Source: Asaia krungthepensis NRIC 0535 (GTDB lineage Bacteria; Pseudomonadota; Alphaproteobacteria; Acetobacterales; Acetobacteraceae). From it: a DNA stretch of 64,000 nt. The translations under genes and the position numbers were made by a program. Below the pieces are notes generated by a model. The model saw nothing but the letters and a program-made list of their open reading frames with translations. It made no database searches and was not told where the DNA came from. Positions 53,429 to 63,171 of the stretch are shown here, in pieces (the first letter of the stretch is position 1; every line of letters begins with the position of its first letter). The DNA lies in assembly GCF_025995175.1 (NCBI RefSeq), contig NZ_BAPV01000002.1, positions 1 through 64,000 on the forward strand. The letters run 5' to 3'.

Positions 53429-55819
53429 TCAGCTGATGCTGAAATCGGAGGTCTTGAGATCGGTCACGCCGAGGAAGGTGATCTTCGCCGTGCCGTCAAT
53501 CATGACCGATGTGTTTCCACCTGAGACCGTTGCCGTGTTCAGGATGGACTGTGCAGCCGCCGCAGCATTGGTCGGCTTGTAATTATAAAGGAAGAACTGA
53601 TTATTTGCGGCACGGAAATCGGTGATCGTAAAATTCCCGGCTGTGTGGTTCGCGAGCATACCGAATAGATTACCCGCCCCTGAACCGCCGGTGACGGTTG
53701 CCGAAGCTGACGCATCCGATGTTCCAGTGAAGGCCGTACCGAAGAAGAACTGGTCCGATGCCGTTCCGCCGATCACCGTCTGCTGGCCGGCTCCCGTCCA
53801 GGCCGAAAGCCCTCCTGCGACGTTGCGACCGTCGATCGTCTGGTTGCCGGTCGTGTAAGGCTGGTTGGCCGTGAAGAGCAGGCGCGAGGCCGAGCTGAGT
53901 GTCGCCACAAGGCCGTCTGCACCGTAGATCGTGCCGCTCCCTGCGGAGATAGCCGTCTGCCCGGTGCCGGAGATGAAATTCAGCGACCCGCTCACGCTGA
54001 TCGACTGATTGCTGCCATGGACAACCTGCAGATTGCCTGCCGCTGAGATTGTATCGCCCTGTGTTCCAGTAACGGTAGCCGAACCGGAACTCACATTTAC
54101 AACCGAGGACGTTCCGCCATAGACCGTGCTGTTATCGCCCACCGTGATCTTGTTTCCGGTCGAAAAGTCCATGACAGCGGCGTTCGTCTTCAGATAGGCG
54201 GTCGAACTGCCGCCCTGCAGCGACACCGTATCGATTGCGCCAGCCGCACCATAGATCGTGTCCTGACCGACCGAATTGACGATGTTGTTCGACTTGCCGA
54301 GATACAGGACATTATAGCCCGTCCCGCCGGTAATCGTGTTCGTGCCCTGCGCACCATAGATCGTGTCATTGCCTACGCCAGTGGCAATATTCCAGTTGCC
54401 TGCAGAACTCGAGGCATTGAACGCGTTGTTGCCCTGCGTTCCCGCAAAGCTGCCGGACGCCTTTCCGACGGTCACCGTCGAGCCGTACTGATCACCGGAA
54501 ACGATATTCAGATAATTGGCCGTATTCTGCGTGGCATCCAGCGTCACCGCGCCATTCAGGCTGGTCGTGTCTGTCGAGGCTATGACGATATTCGAGTAAT
54601 TTCCCGAGACGCCATAGGTTCCCGCGGTGTCGATGATCGCCTGCGACGCCTTGTTGCCCGACACATAGCTGTTCGAGCCGGTAGAGAGAATGCTGTTATC
54701 GAGCGACCCTGCTGCCAGCAATGTCTGGATGCTGGAGGCGTAGGTTTTCGCCATCATGCCAGCCGTGTCGGTCGAAGTGTAAGGAACATAGACGGTGTTG
54801 TTGACACCTTTGACGATGACATTCGGCATGGTGACCTCGTTGAGTGTGGGGGTGCTGCTGTTTTCGGGAGTCATGGAGACGACCGGTACCGTGGTTGAGC
54901 GGTCGGCATAACTGACAGTCTTGGAAGTATCGTAGGTGATTGTCGGGTCTTCGACATTGTAGTTGCCGGTTACATCTGTCTGCTGCCTGGTACCGATGGT
55001 TTCCACACCGATATAGGTTCCGCTCAGATACCAGTTGCTCAGATTCGTCACGTCATCTGCCAGGTTGGGGTACAATCCCACAATGGCCTTGATGGCTGCC
55101 ATCAGCCCCTGATTGACGTCGATCGTCGTGTCGTACATGACGCCGTTATTCGAGGCGAGAGTCGGATTGATATAGGCCGCCTGCGAACCGGTGAAATTAT
55201 ATATCGACCCGCCAAGTGACTTGGGCAGTGCGACATAGGTCTGAGGCACCCCCTTGTAATCGACCGTCTCGAACTGCAGGAAAAGCCCGAAACTCATGGT
55301 CGGGCCATGGAAATTGATCGTGAAATTGATGCCGGCCTGATAGGTGCCGGTCGATCCTGAGTAATTGCTGATGCCCTGAGTGAAGTTCGCCGTGATCTGG
55401 TGATTGAAGGAATACTGCCCGTCGATTGCCTTCACCGCCGAGAGCTGGACATCAAGCAGCTGACCGCCCTGCGCCGCCAGCTGATAAACGTAATGGCCAT
55501 TATCGGGATCACGGTAGACATTGTAGCTGGTCTTGCCGGAGCTGGAAGTCGCCGATCCCTGCGTCCAGTGACCGACAGAATAGCCGAACTGATTATCCCA
55601 GACCCGCGTGTCATCGCCCACCAGCGGATCGAACGCCGAAGCCGCATTCCACTGAATGACGGCCCAGTCCGGAGAGTCTTCACCGGGGAGTTCAGACGAT
55701 GTGTCGTTATAAACTATTTGCCCGTTGACGACCTGTTGCGTGTTCATTGGAAGGTTGGGACCATCGACACTCGGGTCCGTGTAAATATTCGTCAGAGTCT
55801 TTGTATTATTCGTATTCAT
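53429..55819 (-). CDS. RTX-like secreted repeat protein
   Basis: 796 residues, Asn/Thr/Ser/Gly-rich, with no N-terminal signal peptide. Residues 1-330 form a non-repetitive beta-rich domain. About 480-560 contain short GxGxDxxYG-type repeats (GVGNDTIYGAQGTNTITGG, SVGQDTIYGAAGAIDTV), related to calcium-binding RTX nonapeptides but degenerate. The rest is more beta repeat, ending TAKITFLGVTDLKTSDFSIS, which resembles C-terminal signals of type I secretion substrates. Possibly an adhesin or surface-layer-like protein. No T1SS genes are adjacent. Base composition is lower in GC than the neighbours; sits in a gene-poor region after tRNA-Ser. Confidence 0.72.
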   Translation of the reverse strand: MNTNNTKTLTNIYTDPSVDGPNLPMNTQQVVNGQIVYNDTSSELPGEDSPDWAVIQWNAASAFDPLVGDDTRVWDNQFGYSVGHWTQGSATSSSGKTSYNVYRDPDNGHYVYQLAAQGGQLLDVQLSAVKAIDGQYSFNHQITANFTQGISNYSGSTGTYQAGINFTINFHGPTMSFGLFLQFETVDYKGVPQTYVALPKSLGGSIYNFTGSQAAYINPTLASNNGVMYDTTIDVNQGLMAAIKAIVGLYPNLADDVTNLSNWYLSGTYIGVETIGTRQQTDVTGNYNVEDPTITYDTSKTVSYADRSTTVPVVSMTPENSSTPTLNEVTMPNVIVKGVNNTVYVPYTSTDTAGMMAKTYASSIQTLLAAGSLDNSILSTGSNSYVSGNKASQAIIDTAGTYGVSGNYSNIVIASTDTTSLNGAVTLDATQNTANYLNIVSGDQYGSTVTVGKASGSFAGTQGNNAFNASSSAGNWNIATGVGNDTIYGAQGTNTITGGTGYNVLYLGKSNNIVNSVGQDTIYGAAGAIDTVSLQGGSSTAYLKTNAAVMDFSTGNKITVGDNSTVYGGTSSVVNVSSGSATVTGTQGDTISAAGNLQVVHGSNQSISVSGSLNFISGTGQTAISAGSGTIYGADGLVATLSSASRLLFTANQPYTTGNQTIDGRNVAGGLSAWTGAGQQTVIGGTASDQFFFGTAFTGTSDASASATVTGGSGAGNLFGMLANHTAGNFTITDFRAANNQFFLYNYKPTNAAAAAQSILNTATVSGGNTSVMIDGTAKITFLGVTDLKTSDFSIS

Positions 55820-56436
55820 CGTTAATCCGACTCTCTTTGATCGTTAAAAGAAACTGTACGCGTTGGGCAGTACTCAGTCTGCACCCCCAGCCTTTAAATT
55901 CCCTTAATTTACAGACGAAAATCTCACTGAAATGTGAGGTTAATATACATGACAGAGCTCGAATGAATTATCCAGTTTTCTTGATCTGTATTGGTATATG
56001 ATGATTGATATCGCCAAATTATCCGGATTAAAACGTAAAAGATATGAAGTTTTACGTATTATTTGATATAGAGCAGCAACAAATGTGAAACATCGTTAAG
56101 CCATGCGCAATGAAACGTTATCTATAATCAATAATCTGCCATACCCAAGCGGACCCTCTGCGCAGCCAGGGCAGCGACATTTTTCGGGACCAAAACCAGT
56201 ATTGGATAAAACTCGGCGCATCTAAGGAGGTGATCACGAGAAAATGCCGAAGGGGGTATGAGAAACGGGCATTCCCACTCAATGCGCCTGAGCATCGCCG
56301 CAGGGGCTCAGCACGAGTCGGATGCTCGTTATCCTTCCTGCTATCGCCTCAGGAGCCGTTTAACGGAAAGCGCGGCTGATAGACCGACCATTCGGACCTG
56401 GGTCGACGTTGACCGTCCGGTTCTTGGCTTGCCCAC
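55820..56436. other. AT-rich upstream region of the RTX-like gene
   Basis: 617 bases, markedly lower in GC than the window, ahead of the minus-strand RTX-like gene. Probably its promoter region. It contains CTCAC-TGAAAT-GTGAG at 55923-55938 and a longer inverted repeat at 56033. At 56224 an extended Shine-Dalgarno-like AAGGAGGTGATC precedes a 5-codon frame (ATG 56244, MPKGV). I see no larger gene. Confidence 0.5.
56033..56057. promoter_or_regulatory. inverted repeat, possible operator
   Basis: ACGTAAAA (56033-56040), 9-base spacer, TTTTACGT (56050-56057): a perfect 8-bp inverted repeat with a 17-base centre-to-centre spacing. It lies about 215 bp upstream of the RTX-like gene in AT-rich DNA, and fits a dimeric regulator site. 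No regulator gene is adjacent. Confidence 0.35.
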
Positions 56437-56465
56437 AAAAAAACCCCGGCGAAGCCGGGGTTTTT
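56437..56465 (-). terminator. intrinsic terminator downstream of infC
   Basis: CCCCGGC (56444-56450), loop GAA, GCCGGGG (56454-56460), flanked by A-run and T-run (TTTTT at 56461; seven A at 56437). On the minus strand it reads as a GC stem followed by seven T, so it ends the thrS-infC transcript. It could also work in the plus direction. Confidence 0.88.
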
Positions 56466-56500
56466 CATCTCGATCGGGTCACAAAGCCCAACCATCTTGC

Positions 56501-57037
56501 TCAGCGCGGTGCAAGCACCATGATCATCTGGCGATTTTCGAGCTTGGGCATCTGCTCGACCTTCGCCTTGTCTTCCATTTCGGTACGGATGCGTTCAAGC
56601 ATCTTGATGCCTAGCTCCTGATGGGCCATTTCACGACCCTTGAAGCGCAGCGATACCTTAACCTTGTCGCCTTCGGCCAGGAAAGAATTCATGGCGCGCA
56701 GCTTGACCTGGTAGTCATTTTCATTGGTGCTGGGGCGCACCTTGACTTCCTTGATCTCAATGACCTTCTGCTTCTTGCGCGCTTCGTTCTTCTTCTTCTG
56801 CTGTTCGTACTTGAACTTGCCGTAGTCGAGAATCTTGACGACAGGTGGCTCAGCCGTCGGGCTGATTTCCAGAAGGTCGAGCCCGACCGAATAGGCGCGT
56901 GCAAGAGCATCGCGCGTTGTCATGACGCCAGCCATTTCGCCGTCGGCGTCAATCAAGCGCACCTGAGGAACACGAATTTCCTCGTTAACTCGGGGCCCTT
57001 CACGGGTGGGTGCGGCCTGCATCGGTGGTCTAGCTAT
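56501..57037 (-). CDS. infC: translation initiation factor IF-3
   Basis: 178 residues if started at the AUA codon 57037 (ATA GCT AGA CCA CCG ATG...). AGGAGA lies five bases upstream of that ATA, whereas ATG 57022 has no ribosome site. E. coli infC uses AUU and is autoregulated through it, so an AUA start is plausible. The protein has the IF-3 signature [20 protein letters not shown] at the N-terminus, [18 protein letters not shown] (linker region) and a complete C-terminal domain. Cotranscribed with thrS, followed by a strong terminator; rpmI and rplT are not adjacent. Confidence 0.9.
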   Translation of the reverse strand: MARPPMQAAPTREGPRVNEEIRVPQVRLIDADGEMAGVMTTRDALARAYSVGLDLLEISPTAEPPVVKILDYGKFKYEQQKKKNEARKKQKVIEIKEVKVRPSTNENDYQVKLRAMNSFLAEGDKVKVSLRFKGREMAHQELGIKMLERIRTEMEDKAKVEQMPKLENRQMIMVLAPR

Positions 57038-57217
57038 GGTCGTCTCCTGTCGACGTTTTCAACAATCTGCCTGGCGGGAATTCAATACGCGCAACCGCGC
57101 CAAAGATTTCATCACCTTAGCGTGACAAAATTAACGGCTTGTTTGCGGGAATCCCGGTGCACCGACATAGTCATGAAACACCGGGATTGCAAGGTTTCCG
57201 CGTTTAAAACGCGCGCA

Positions 57218-59152
57218 TCAGCCCTGCAGGCGCTGCATGTCCGGAGCCATGGCCTCCTGACCCAGGATCGCCACCACCTCATCCAGCGCAAGGATTTCCT
57301 GAGCAGCACCACCCAGACGACGCATCGCCACCTTGCCCTCTTCCGCCTCGCGACGACCCACAACGAGGATGACAGGAACACGGGCGAGCGAGTGTTCGCG
57401 AATCTTCGCGTTGATTTTCTCGTTGCGTCCGTCCACCTCGACCTGAAGTCCGGCGCGACGCAGCTTCGCGGCCACATCCTGTGCATAGGGCTCGGCATCG
57501 GTCACGATGCTGGCAACCACCACCTGGGTCGGAGCGAGCCAGAGCGGGAACTTGCCTGCAAACTGCTCGATCAGGATACCGATGAAGCGCTCGAAGCTGC
57601 CAAGGATGGCGCGATGCAACATGACCGGACGATGGCGCGCGCTGTCCTCGCCGATATAAGACGCATCCAGCCGCTCTGGCAGAATGAAATCGACCTGCAA
57701 CGTGCCGCATTGCCAGTCGCGACCGATCGCATCCGTCAGCACGAATTCGAGCTTCGGGCCATAGAAGGCCCCTTCGCCCGGATTGGTCTCGAAGGTGACA
57801 CCCGCCAGGGCACAGGCTTCCTTCAGCGCCTTTTCCGACTTGTCCCAGGTCGCGTCGTCACCCGCACGCGCGTCGGGGCGGTCGGAAAACTTCACACGGA
57901 AATTCTCGAAACCGAGATCGCGATAGACCTCATCGAGCATGGCCACGAAGGTCGCCGTCTCGGCCGCAATCTGCTCCTCGGTACAGAAGATATGGGCGTC
58001 ATCCTGCGTGAAGCCACGAACGCGCATGATCCCATGCAGCGCGCCTGAAGGCTCGTAGCGATGACATGCGCCGAACTCGGCCATACGCAGCGGCAGCTCG
58101 CGATAGGAGCGCAGCCCATGGCGGAAAATCTGCACATGGCAGGGGCAGTTCATGGGCTTGAGGGCGAGGGTCTTTTCCTCATCCTCAACTGTCGCGATGA
58201 ACATGTGCTCGCGATATTTATCCCAATGACCCGAGGCTTCCCAGAGCGCACGGTCTACAAGCTGGGGGGTACGCACTTCCTCATAGCCGTAGCGCGTCTG
58301 GATACGGCGCATATAGTCCTGAAGCACGGTGTAAAGACGCCAGCCCTTGGCATGCCAGAAGATCTGACCCACCGCCTCTTCCTGGATATGGAACAGATCC
58401 ATCTCGCGACCGATACGCCGATGATCGCGCTTCTCTGCCTCTTCCAGCTGATGCAGATAGGCGTCGAGTTCCTTCTGGTCGCGCCAGGCCGTTCCATAGA
58501 TGCGCGTCAGCATCGGGTTGCGGTGGTCGCCGCGCCAGTAAGCACCCGCTACCTTCATGAGCTTGAACGCCGTGCCGATATCGCCCGTGCCACGCATGTG
58601 CGGCCCGCGGCACAGATCGAGCCATGCCCCCTGACGATAGATCGAAATGGTCTCGCTCTCGGGCAGATCGCGGATCAGCTCAGCCTTAAAGCGCTCGCCT
58701 TTCTCCTCAAAGAAGGCAATGGCGTCGTCACGGTTCCATTCCTCGCGCTCGAACGGCGCATTGGCCGCGACGATCTCGCGCATCTTGGCCTCGATCGCCT
58801 CGAAATCCTCGGGCGTGAAAGGCTGATTGCGGAAGAAATCGTAATAGAACCCGTCCTTAATGGAGGGGCCGATCGTCACCTGCGTGCCGGGCCAGAGCGC
58901 CTGCACGGCCTCGGCCAGCACATGGGCGGTATCATGGCGGATCATCTCCAGAACGATATCGTCCTTGCGCGTGATGAAGCGCAGCTCCGCATCCTCGGCA
59001 ATGGCGGTCGAGAGATCGACCAGCTTGCCATTCAGGCTCATCGCAACGGCAGCACGCGCCAGACCGGGACCGATCGAAGCCGCGACTGCCGTGCCGGTCG
59101 TGGCACCGTCGAACGTACGAACGGAACCATCGGGCAGGGTAATGGCAGGCAT
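57218..59152 (-). CDS. thrS: threonyl-tRNA synthetase
   Basis: 644 residues, complete. N-terminal TGS domain ([15 protein letters not shown]), second-additional domain ([16 protein letters not shown]), class II catalytic core with the zinc-binding Cys in [28 protein letters not shown] and [16 protein letters not shown], and anticodon-binding domain. Charges tRNA-Thr. Precedes infC by 180 bp on the same strand, the classic thrS-infC order. Confidence 0.97.
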   Translation of the reverse strand: MPAITLPDGSVRTFDGATTGTAVAASIGPGLARAAVAMSLNGKLVDLSTAIAEDAELRFITRKDDIVLEMIRHDTAHVLAEAVQALWPGTQVTIGPSIKDGFYYDFFRNQPFTPEDFEAIEAKMREIVAANAPFEREEWNRDDAIAFFEEKGERFKAELIRDLPESETISIYRQGAWLDLCRGPHMRGTGDIGTAFKLMKVAGAYWRGDHRNPMLTRIYGTAWRDQKELDAYLHQLEEAEKRDHRRIGREMDLFHIQEEAVGQIFWHAKGWRLYTVLQDYMRRIQTRYGYEEVRTPQLVDRALWEASGHWDKYREHMFIATVEDEEKTLALKPMNCPCHVQIFRHGLRSYRELPLRMAEFGACHRYEPSGALHGIMRVRGFTQDDAHIFCTEEQIAAETATFVAMLDEVYRDLGFENFRVKFSDRPDARAGDDATWDKSEKALKEACALAGVTFETNPGEGAFYGPKLEFVLTDAIGRDWQCGTLQVDFILPERLDASYIGEDSARHRPVMLHRAILGSFERFIGILIEQFAGKFPLWLAPTQVVVASIVTDAEPYAQDVAAKLRRAGLQVEVDGRNEKINAKIREHSLARVPVILVVGRREAEEGKVAMRRLGGAAQEILALDEVVAILGQEAMAPDMQRLQG

Positions 59153-59191
59153 GGAGATGCGCTCCTGGCGTAAGAGATAAGTTGAGCTGTT

Positions 59192-60103
59192 CTAATGGCC
59201 CCAGTTCAGGCAGGCCGCAACCCTGGAAACGTCAAGCTTTCGCAGATCCTCAACCGCGAGAACACGAACCTGACCCGGTCTCAACCCGTTCGGCGCGGTC
59301 AGGCGCGGGTTGCTCTCCCCCGAGAACAAGACGAGCGACCGGCATCCCATGGTTGCCGCCAGATGCATGGGGCCGGTATCATTCCCCACTGCCAGCGTCG
59401 CCCGCGCAAATACGCCACCCAGGGCCGGCAGGTCGGTCTGACCCGCCAAATCGATCACGCCGGGCGCCTGCGCCCTTATCGTATCCACGAGCGCGCGCTC
59501 CGCCTGTGTGCCAACCACCACCACGGCCAGACCCTGCGCCTGCAAAAGCCGGGCCAGAGCCGCATAATGCCCCTCTGGCCAGCGTTTGGCAGGGCGGTGA
59601 GGGGCGGCGCCAGGAACGATGACGGCGTAGGGTGCGGGCAGATCCGGCCCGCCACGACCCAGCCATTCCAGATCGGGCGCGTTGTGCTCCGCTACGCCAA
59701 GACGCGCGAGCTGGTCGCGCTGTCGCGCCACGCTATGCATGGAATCGCGCCAGGGATTATCGTGAAAATGGGCCGCCTTTCTGGCAATACCGCTCCAGGC
59801 CTTTTGTCCTGATAGCCGCGCATAACGCGTGCTCCGCCCGGATGTCTGCAAGTCGATCACCAGATCATAGCTGCGCAGTTCCCGTCGCAGGGTCAGCAGA
59901 CCGCGCCAGTCATGCCAGCGCGGCCGCGTATCGATCCGGATATGATCGAACCAGGGGCTGGCCTCTGCCAGAGCGCAAAAAGGCGCGGTGGTGAGCAGGG
60001 CGATCTCGGCCTCGGGCCAATGGGCCCTGATGGCGGCAAAAGGAGAGAGCGCCTGAACAACATCGCCCAGAGCCCCGAGCTTGATCACGAGAATGCGAAA
60101 CAT
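59192..60103 (-). CDS. GT9 heptosyltransferase-like protein
   Basis: 303 residues of the ADP-heptose:LPS heptosyltransferase (GT9) family: ILVIKLGALGDVVQALSPF at the N-terminus (with conserved Asp) and NDTGPMHLAATMGCRSLVLFSGES near the C-terminus (nucleotide binding). Adds sugar to the LPS core, probably at the cytoplasmic face of the inner membrane. Not next to other LPS genes; 39 bp upstream of the thrS start (same strand order: this gene is downstream of neither neighbour's stop). Confidence 0.85.
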   Translation of the reverse strand: MFRILVIKLGALGDVVQALSPFAAIRAHWPEAEIALLTTAPFCALAEASPWFDHIRIDTRPRWHDWRGLLTLRRELRSYDLVIDLQTSGRSTRYARLSGQKAWSGIARKAAHFHDNPWRDSMHSVARQRDQLARLGVAEHNAPDLEWLGRGGPDLPAPYAVIVPGAAPHRPAKRWPEGHYAALARLLQAQGLAVVVVGTQAERALVDTIRAQAPGVIDLAGQTDLPALGGVFARATLAVGNDTGPMHLAATMGCRSLVLFSGESNPRLTAPNGLRPGQVRVLAVEDLRKLDVSRVAACLNWGH

Positions 60104-60232
60104 GCCGCGATCCTAGCCGAGGCTGCGACGCGATGATACGCCATGCGTTCACGCGTCCGTCTTCAGGCATCGCCCGCGAAGACACAGCCTCGTGGCACCA
60201 TTTCCGCCCGCAGGGCGATCAGGGAAAAGCTC

Positions 60233-61198
60233 ATGTCCGACCGCCCCTCTTCCATCCTTTCCTTCGGCAGCGTCAATATCGACATCACGGCGCGCGCTGA
60301 GCGCATTCCTCATCCCGGTGAAACGGTCCATGCGGAAAGCTATGCTACCGGGTTGGGGGGCAAGGGGGCCAATCAGGCAGCCGCAACCTCTCGCCTGGGT
60401 CAGGGCTGCGGCCTGAAGGTGTTCATGGCGGGCCGCACCGGCACGGATAGTTTCGGCACGCTTGCCCGCTCCCTCCTGACACCGTTCGGGGTCAATCTCT
60501 CAGCCCTGCGCGAGGATCCCGACCATCCAACCGGGGTGGCGCTGATCACGGTGGACAGCAAGGCAGAAAACATCATCACCGTTGCAGGCGGCGCGAACAT
60601 GGCACTGGACAGCAGCGATGTCCGAGCCCATCGCGCGCTCATTCATGAGGCTTCAGCCGTGCTGTTGCAGCTGGAAATCCCGCTGGCCCTGACCATCGAG
60701 ATTGCCGAGGAAGCGAAACGCGCCAACACGCTGGTCATTCTCGACCCGGCCCCTGCCCCCGCTGACGGCCTGCCCGCAGCGCTCTGGGCGGCGCTGGATG
60801 TCGTGACCCCCAACGAAACCGAAACACGGCTTCTGACCGGAATTTATCCCGAAACGCAGGAAGATGCAGCCAGGGCCGCACGCAGGCTGCAGGAACTGGG
60901 CGCCACCCATGCCCTGGTCAAGATGGGCGCGCGCGGTGTGTATTATCGCTCCGGAGAGTCGGAAGGCTTCGTACCGCCCTATCGCGTGAATGCCATCGAT
61001 ACAGTGGCGGCGGGTGATTGCTTCAATGGCGGTCTGGCCACCGCCCTCACACTGGGCAAGAGTTTCGGCGAGGCCGTGCATTTTGCCGCAGCTTGCGGGG
61101 CTTTGGCCACCACGCGCCTCGGTGCTGCCGAGTCTGCGCCTCATTGGGACGAGGTCGTTGCCCTTGTCGAAACCGGCAAAACCCCTGGCGCGGCGTAA
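60233..61198 (+). CDS. rbsK: ribokinase (PfkB family)
   Basis: 321 residues from MSDRPSSILSFGSVN, with AGGGA 9 bases upstream. PfkB signatures: GLGGKGANQAAATSRLG near 50 and the C-terminal IDTVAAGDCFNGGLATAL (DTxAAGD with the catalytic Asp). Phosphorylates ribose or a related sugar with ATP. Divergent from the heptosyltransferase gene. No rbs transport genes are nearby. Confidence 0.87.
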   Translation: MSDRPSSILSFGSVNIDITARAERIPHPGETVHAESYATGLGGKGANQAAATSRLGQGCGLKVFMAGRTGTDSFGTLARSLLTPFGVNLSALREDPDHPTGVALITVDSKAENIITVAGGANMALDSSDVRAHRALIHEASAVLLQLEIPLALTIEIAEEAKRANTLVILDPAPAPADGLPAALWAALDVVTPNETETRLLTGIYPETQEDAARAARRLQELGATHALVKMGARGVYYRSGESEGFVPPYRVNAIDTVAAGDCFNGGLATALTLGKSFGEAVHFAAACGALATTRLGAAESAPHWDEVVALVETGKTPGAA

Positions 61199-61252
61199 TC
61201 GGGAAATTCTGGCACGGGCAGGACGGAATACCGAACAGTGACAGAAAGACGG

Positions 61253-62083
61253 TCAGTCCTGATCGGGATCGGAATCCAGAACAGCCTCGTCCTGACGAGC
61301 CAGATAGGCTTCATGTCCGTCCGGGGCGAGTGCGATGACCCGATCCCAGTCGCTGCGGGCCTGTGCGTAGCGGGTCAGGCGGACATTGAGGATGCCGCGC
61401 TCTAGCAGGGCCTCGATATCGTCGGGCTGAAGCGTCAGGGCCCGGGTGACATCCACCAGCCCATCGGCATTGCGCCCAAGCTGGCGATAGGCCCCGGCGC
61501 GCAGCACGAGCGCCCGCACCAGAACGGGATCGGTATTCTTGCCGTTGTCGGGCAGGACCCCCAGCGCCTCTATGGCAGCCGCATAATGGCCCTGCATGGA
61601 CAGGCTGCGCGCCAGCAGCAAGGTTAGATCGGACCGCACCTCGCCCGGCGATGACGATGAAACGAGCAACGCCTGACGCGCAGCCCGTTCTGCCGCAGCG
61701 CCATCGCCCGCCAGCAACCACGCTTCCGCCGCCCGGGCAGTATAGCCTGCCTCGCGCTCCACCTCGCCCCGTGTCTCAGCCTGGGCGGCTCTCCGCCCCT
61801 GAAGAGGCAGGGATTTGCGGAGCCCGCCCTGCATGGCCAGTGTCTCATATTGCTGCGCCGCCTCGCGATAGGCGCCCAGCGCCAGATCGGCCTGAGCAAG
61901 ACAGTCCCGGGCCTCGCCACCGCCGCCATGGCGCAGCCAGTTCTGTGCTGCCTCCTGTACCAGATCGGGCGTATCGGGGAGCGGAGTCACGCATTGGGCA
62001 AGGTTCTGTGGAGCAGGGCTGGCAGCCGCCATCCCCATTCCCAGAACGCTTCCTATCGCCAAGGCTCCAAAACCATGTTTCAT
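61253..62083 (-). CDS. exported TPR-repeat protein
   Basis: 276 residues from MKHGFGALAIGSVL, a signal peptide ending at MAAA. Residues about 60-250 show TPR-like helix pairs (LALGAYREAAQQYETLAMQG, VLRAGAYRQLGRNADGLVDV, LLERGILNVRLTRYAQARSDW). Protein-protein interaction scaffold in the periplasm; partners unknown. Convergent with rbsK. Confidence 0.78.
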   Translation of the reverse strand: MKHGFGALAIGSVLGMGMAAASPAPQNLAQCVTPLPDTPDLVQEAAQNWLRHGGGGEARDCLAQADLALGAYREAAQQYETLAMQGGLRKSLPLQGRRAAQAETRGEVEREAGYTARAAEAWLLAGDGAAAERAARQALLVSSSSPGEVRSDLTLLLARSLSMQGHYAAAIEALGVLPDNGKNTDPVLVRALVLRAGAYRQLGRNADGLVDVTRALTLQPDDIEALLERGILNVRLTRYAQARSDWDRVIALAPDGHEAYLARQDEAVLDSDPDQD

Positions 62084-62137
62084 ACAGTGTGATTGGCGCG
62101 CCACCGCGTCAGCGGTCAAGCGCGAATGGGAGCTTTC

Positions 62138-63031
62138 ATGCCACCTCACCTTGTTATTCTGGGTCAGGGCTATTCAGCATCCGCCGTCGTACCGCTTGCC
62201 AGAGCCCAAGGCTGGCACGTGACCGGCACAAAGCGCGTGCCTGAAGAGGGATCGGGACTGATCGCTTTCGATGAGGCGGGTTCTGCGCTTGGTGAGGCAA
62301 CCCATCTTATGATCAGCGCGCCGCCATCGGAGTCGGGCGATCCCGCCTTTCTCCGATACGCCGCCCTTCTGTCGAAAAGCCCTAAATTGCGATGGATTGG
62401 CTATTACTCGACCACCGGCGTTTACGGAGACCGTCAGGGCGCGCATGTGGATGAGACGACGCCAGTCTCACCCGGCCAGACGCGCAGCCGCGCGCGCGTC
62501 GAGGCCGAGCAGGCATGGCAGGAACTGGCCCGTCGCAAATCCATCGCCTGCGATATCATGCGCCTGGGGGGGATCTATGGGCCCGGCCGCTCGGCGCTCG
62601 ATACGCTGCGCTCCGGCAAGGCCCGGCTGATCGACGCGCCAGACCATCTGTTCAGCCGCATCCATCGAGACGATATCGCCGAGGGCACCATGGCTGCCAT
62701 TTCCACTGCCTCAGGATGCCGCATTCTGCACTTCGTCGATGACACGCCAAGCCCGCAGGCCGCGGTGTTTGAGGAAGCCGCCCGACTGGGAAAATTTGCT
62801 CTGCCACCGCGACTGTCTCTGGATGAGGCCTGGGAAAGCCTGAGCCCCATGGCACGCAGCTTCTGGTCAGAGCGCCGCGTGGTCGAAAGCCGCCTGACCC
62901 AGCAGAGCCTCGACCGTCGCTGGCGCTTTCCGAGCTATCGTGAAGGTCTGGCCGCTATTCTGGCCGCAGAGCAGGCGCCCAATCAGGTCGCGCCAGAAGC
63001 AGCCCTGAAACAAGCGGAGCCCAAGCCCTGA
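62138..63031 (+). CDS. SDR/NAD-dependent epimerase family protein
   Basis: 297 residues from MPPHLVILGQGYSASAV with GGGAG 7 bases upstream. GQGYSAS replaces the usual GxxGxxG pattern, resembling YeeZ-type atypical extended SDR proteins. LMISAPPSESGDP, WIGYYSTTGVYGDRQGAHVDE and IMRLGGIYGPGRSALD are typical of that group. The lysine of the YxxxK pair is not obvious, so catalytic activity is doubtful. Divergent from the TPR gene, and ending 140 bp before the lipoprotein gene. Confidence 0.78.
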   Translation: MPPHLVILGQGYSASAVVPLARAQGWHVTGTKRVPEEGSGLIAFDEAGSALGEATHLMISAPPSESGDPAFLRYAALLSKSPKLRWIGYYSTTGVYGDRQGAHVDETTPVSPGQTRSRARVEAEQAWQELARRKSIACDIMRLGGIYGPGRSALDTLRSGKARLIDAPDHLFSRIHRDDIAEGTMAAISTASGCRILHFVDDTPSPQAAVFEEAARLGKFALPPRLSLDEAWESLSPMARSFWSERRVVESRLTQQSLDRRWRFPSYREGLAAILAAEQAPNQVAPEAALKQAEPKP

Positions 63032-63171
63032 AGAGGAAGAGATACAGTGCGCCAGCTCTGCGACCCGATCGGCTCCGTGCTTCAGCTTTCCCCTCCCCCG
63101 GCCCGAGAAACGCGAAACGATCATTACGGGCTGGCAACCCTCTCCAAGGATACGCTAAGCCAGAGACACCC

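Noticed and set aside
52146-56436. Integrative element at tRNA-Ser
   Set aside because: No integrase gene and no repeat of the tRNA 3' end were found, so an integrated element is not claimed, only an unusual region.
56258-56614. 118-codon plus-strand frame after the leader-like peptide
   Set aside because: It runs through the terminator and antisense into infC with Arg/His/Ser-rich shadow composition, so the strong ribosome-site match alone does not support it.
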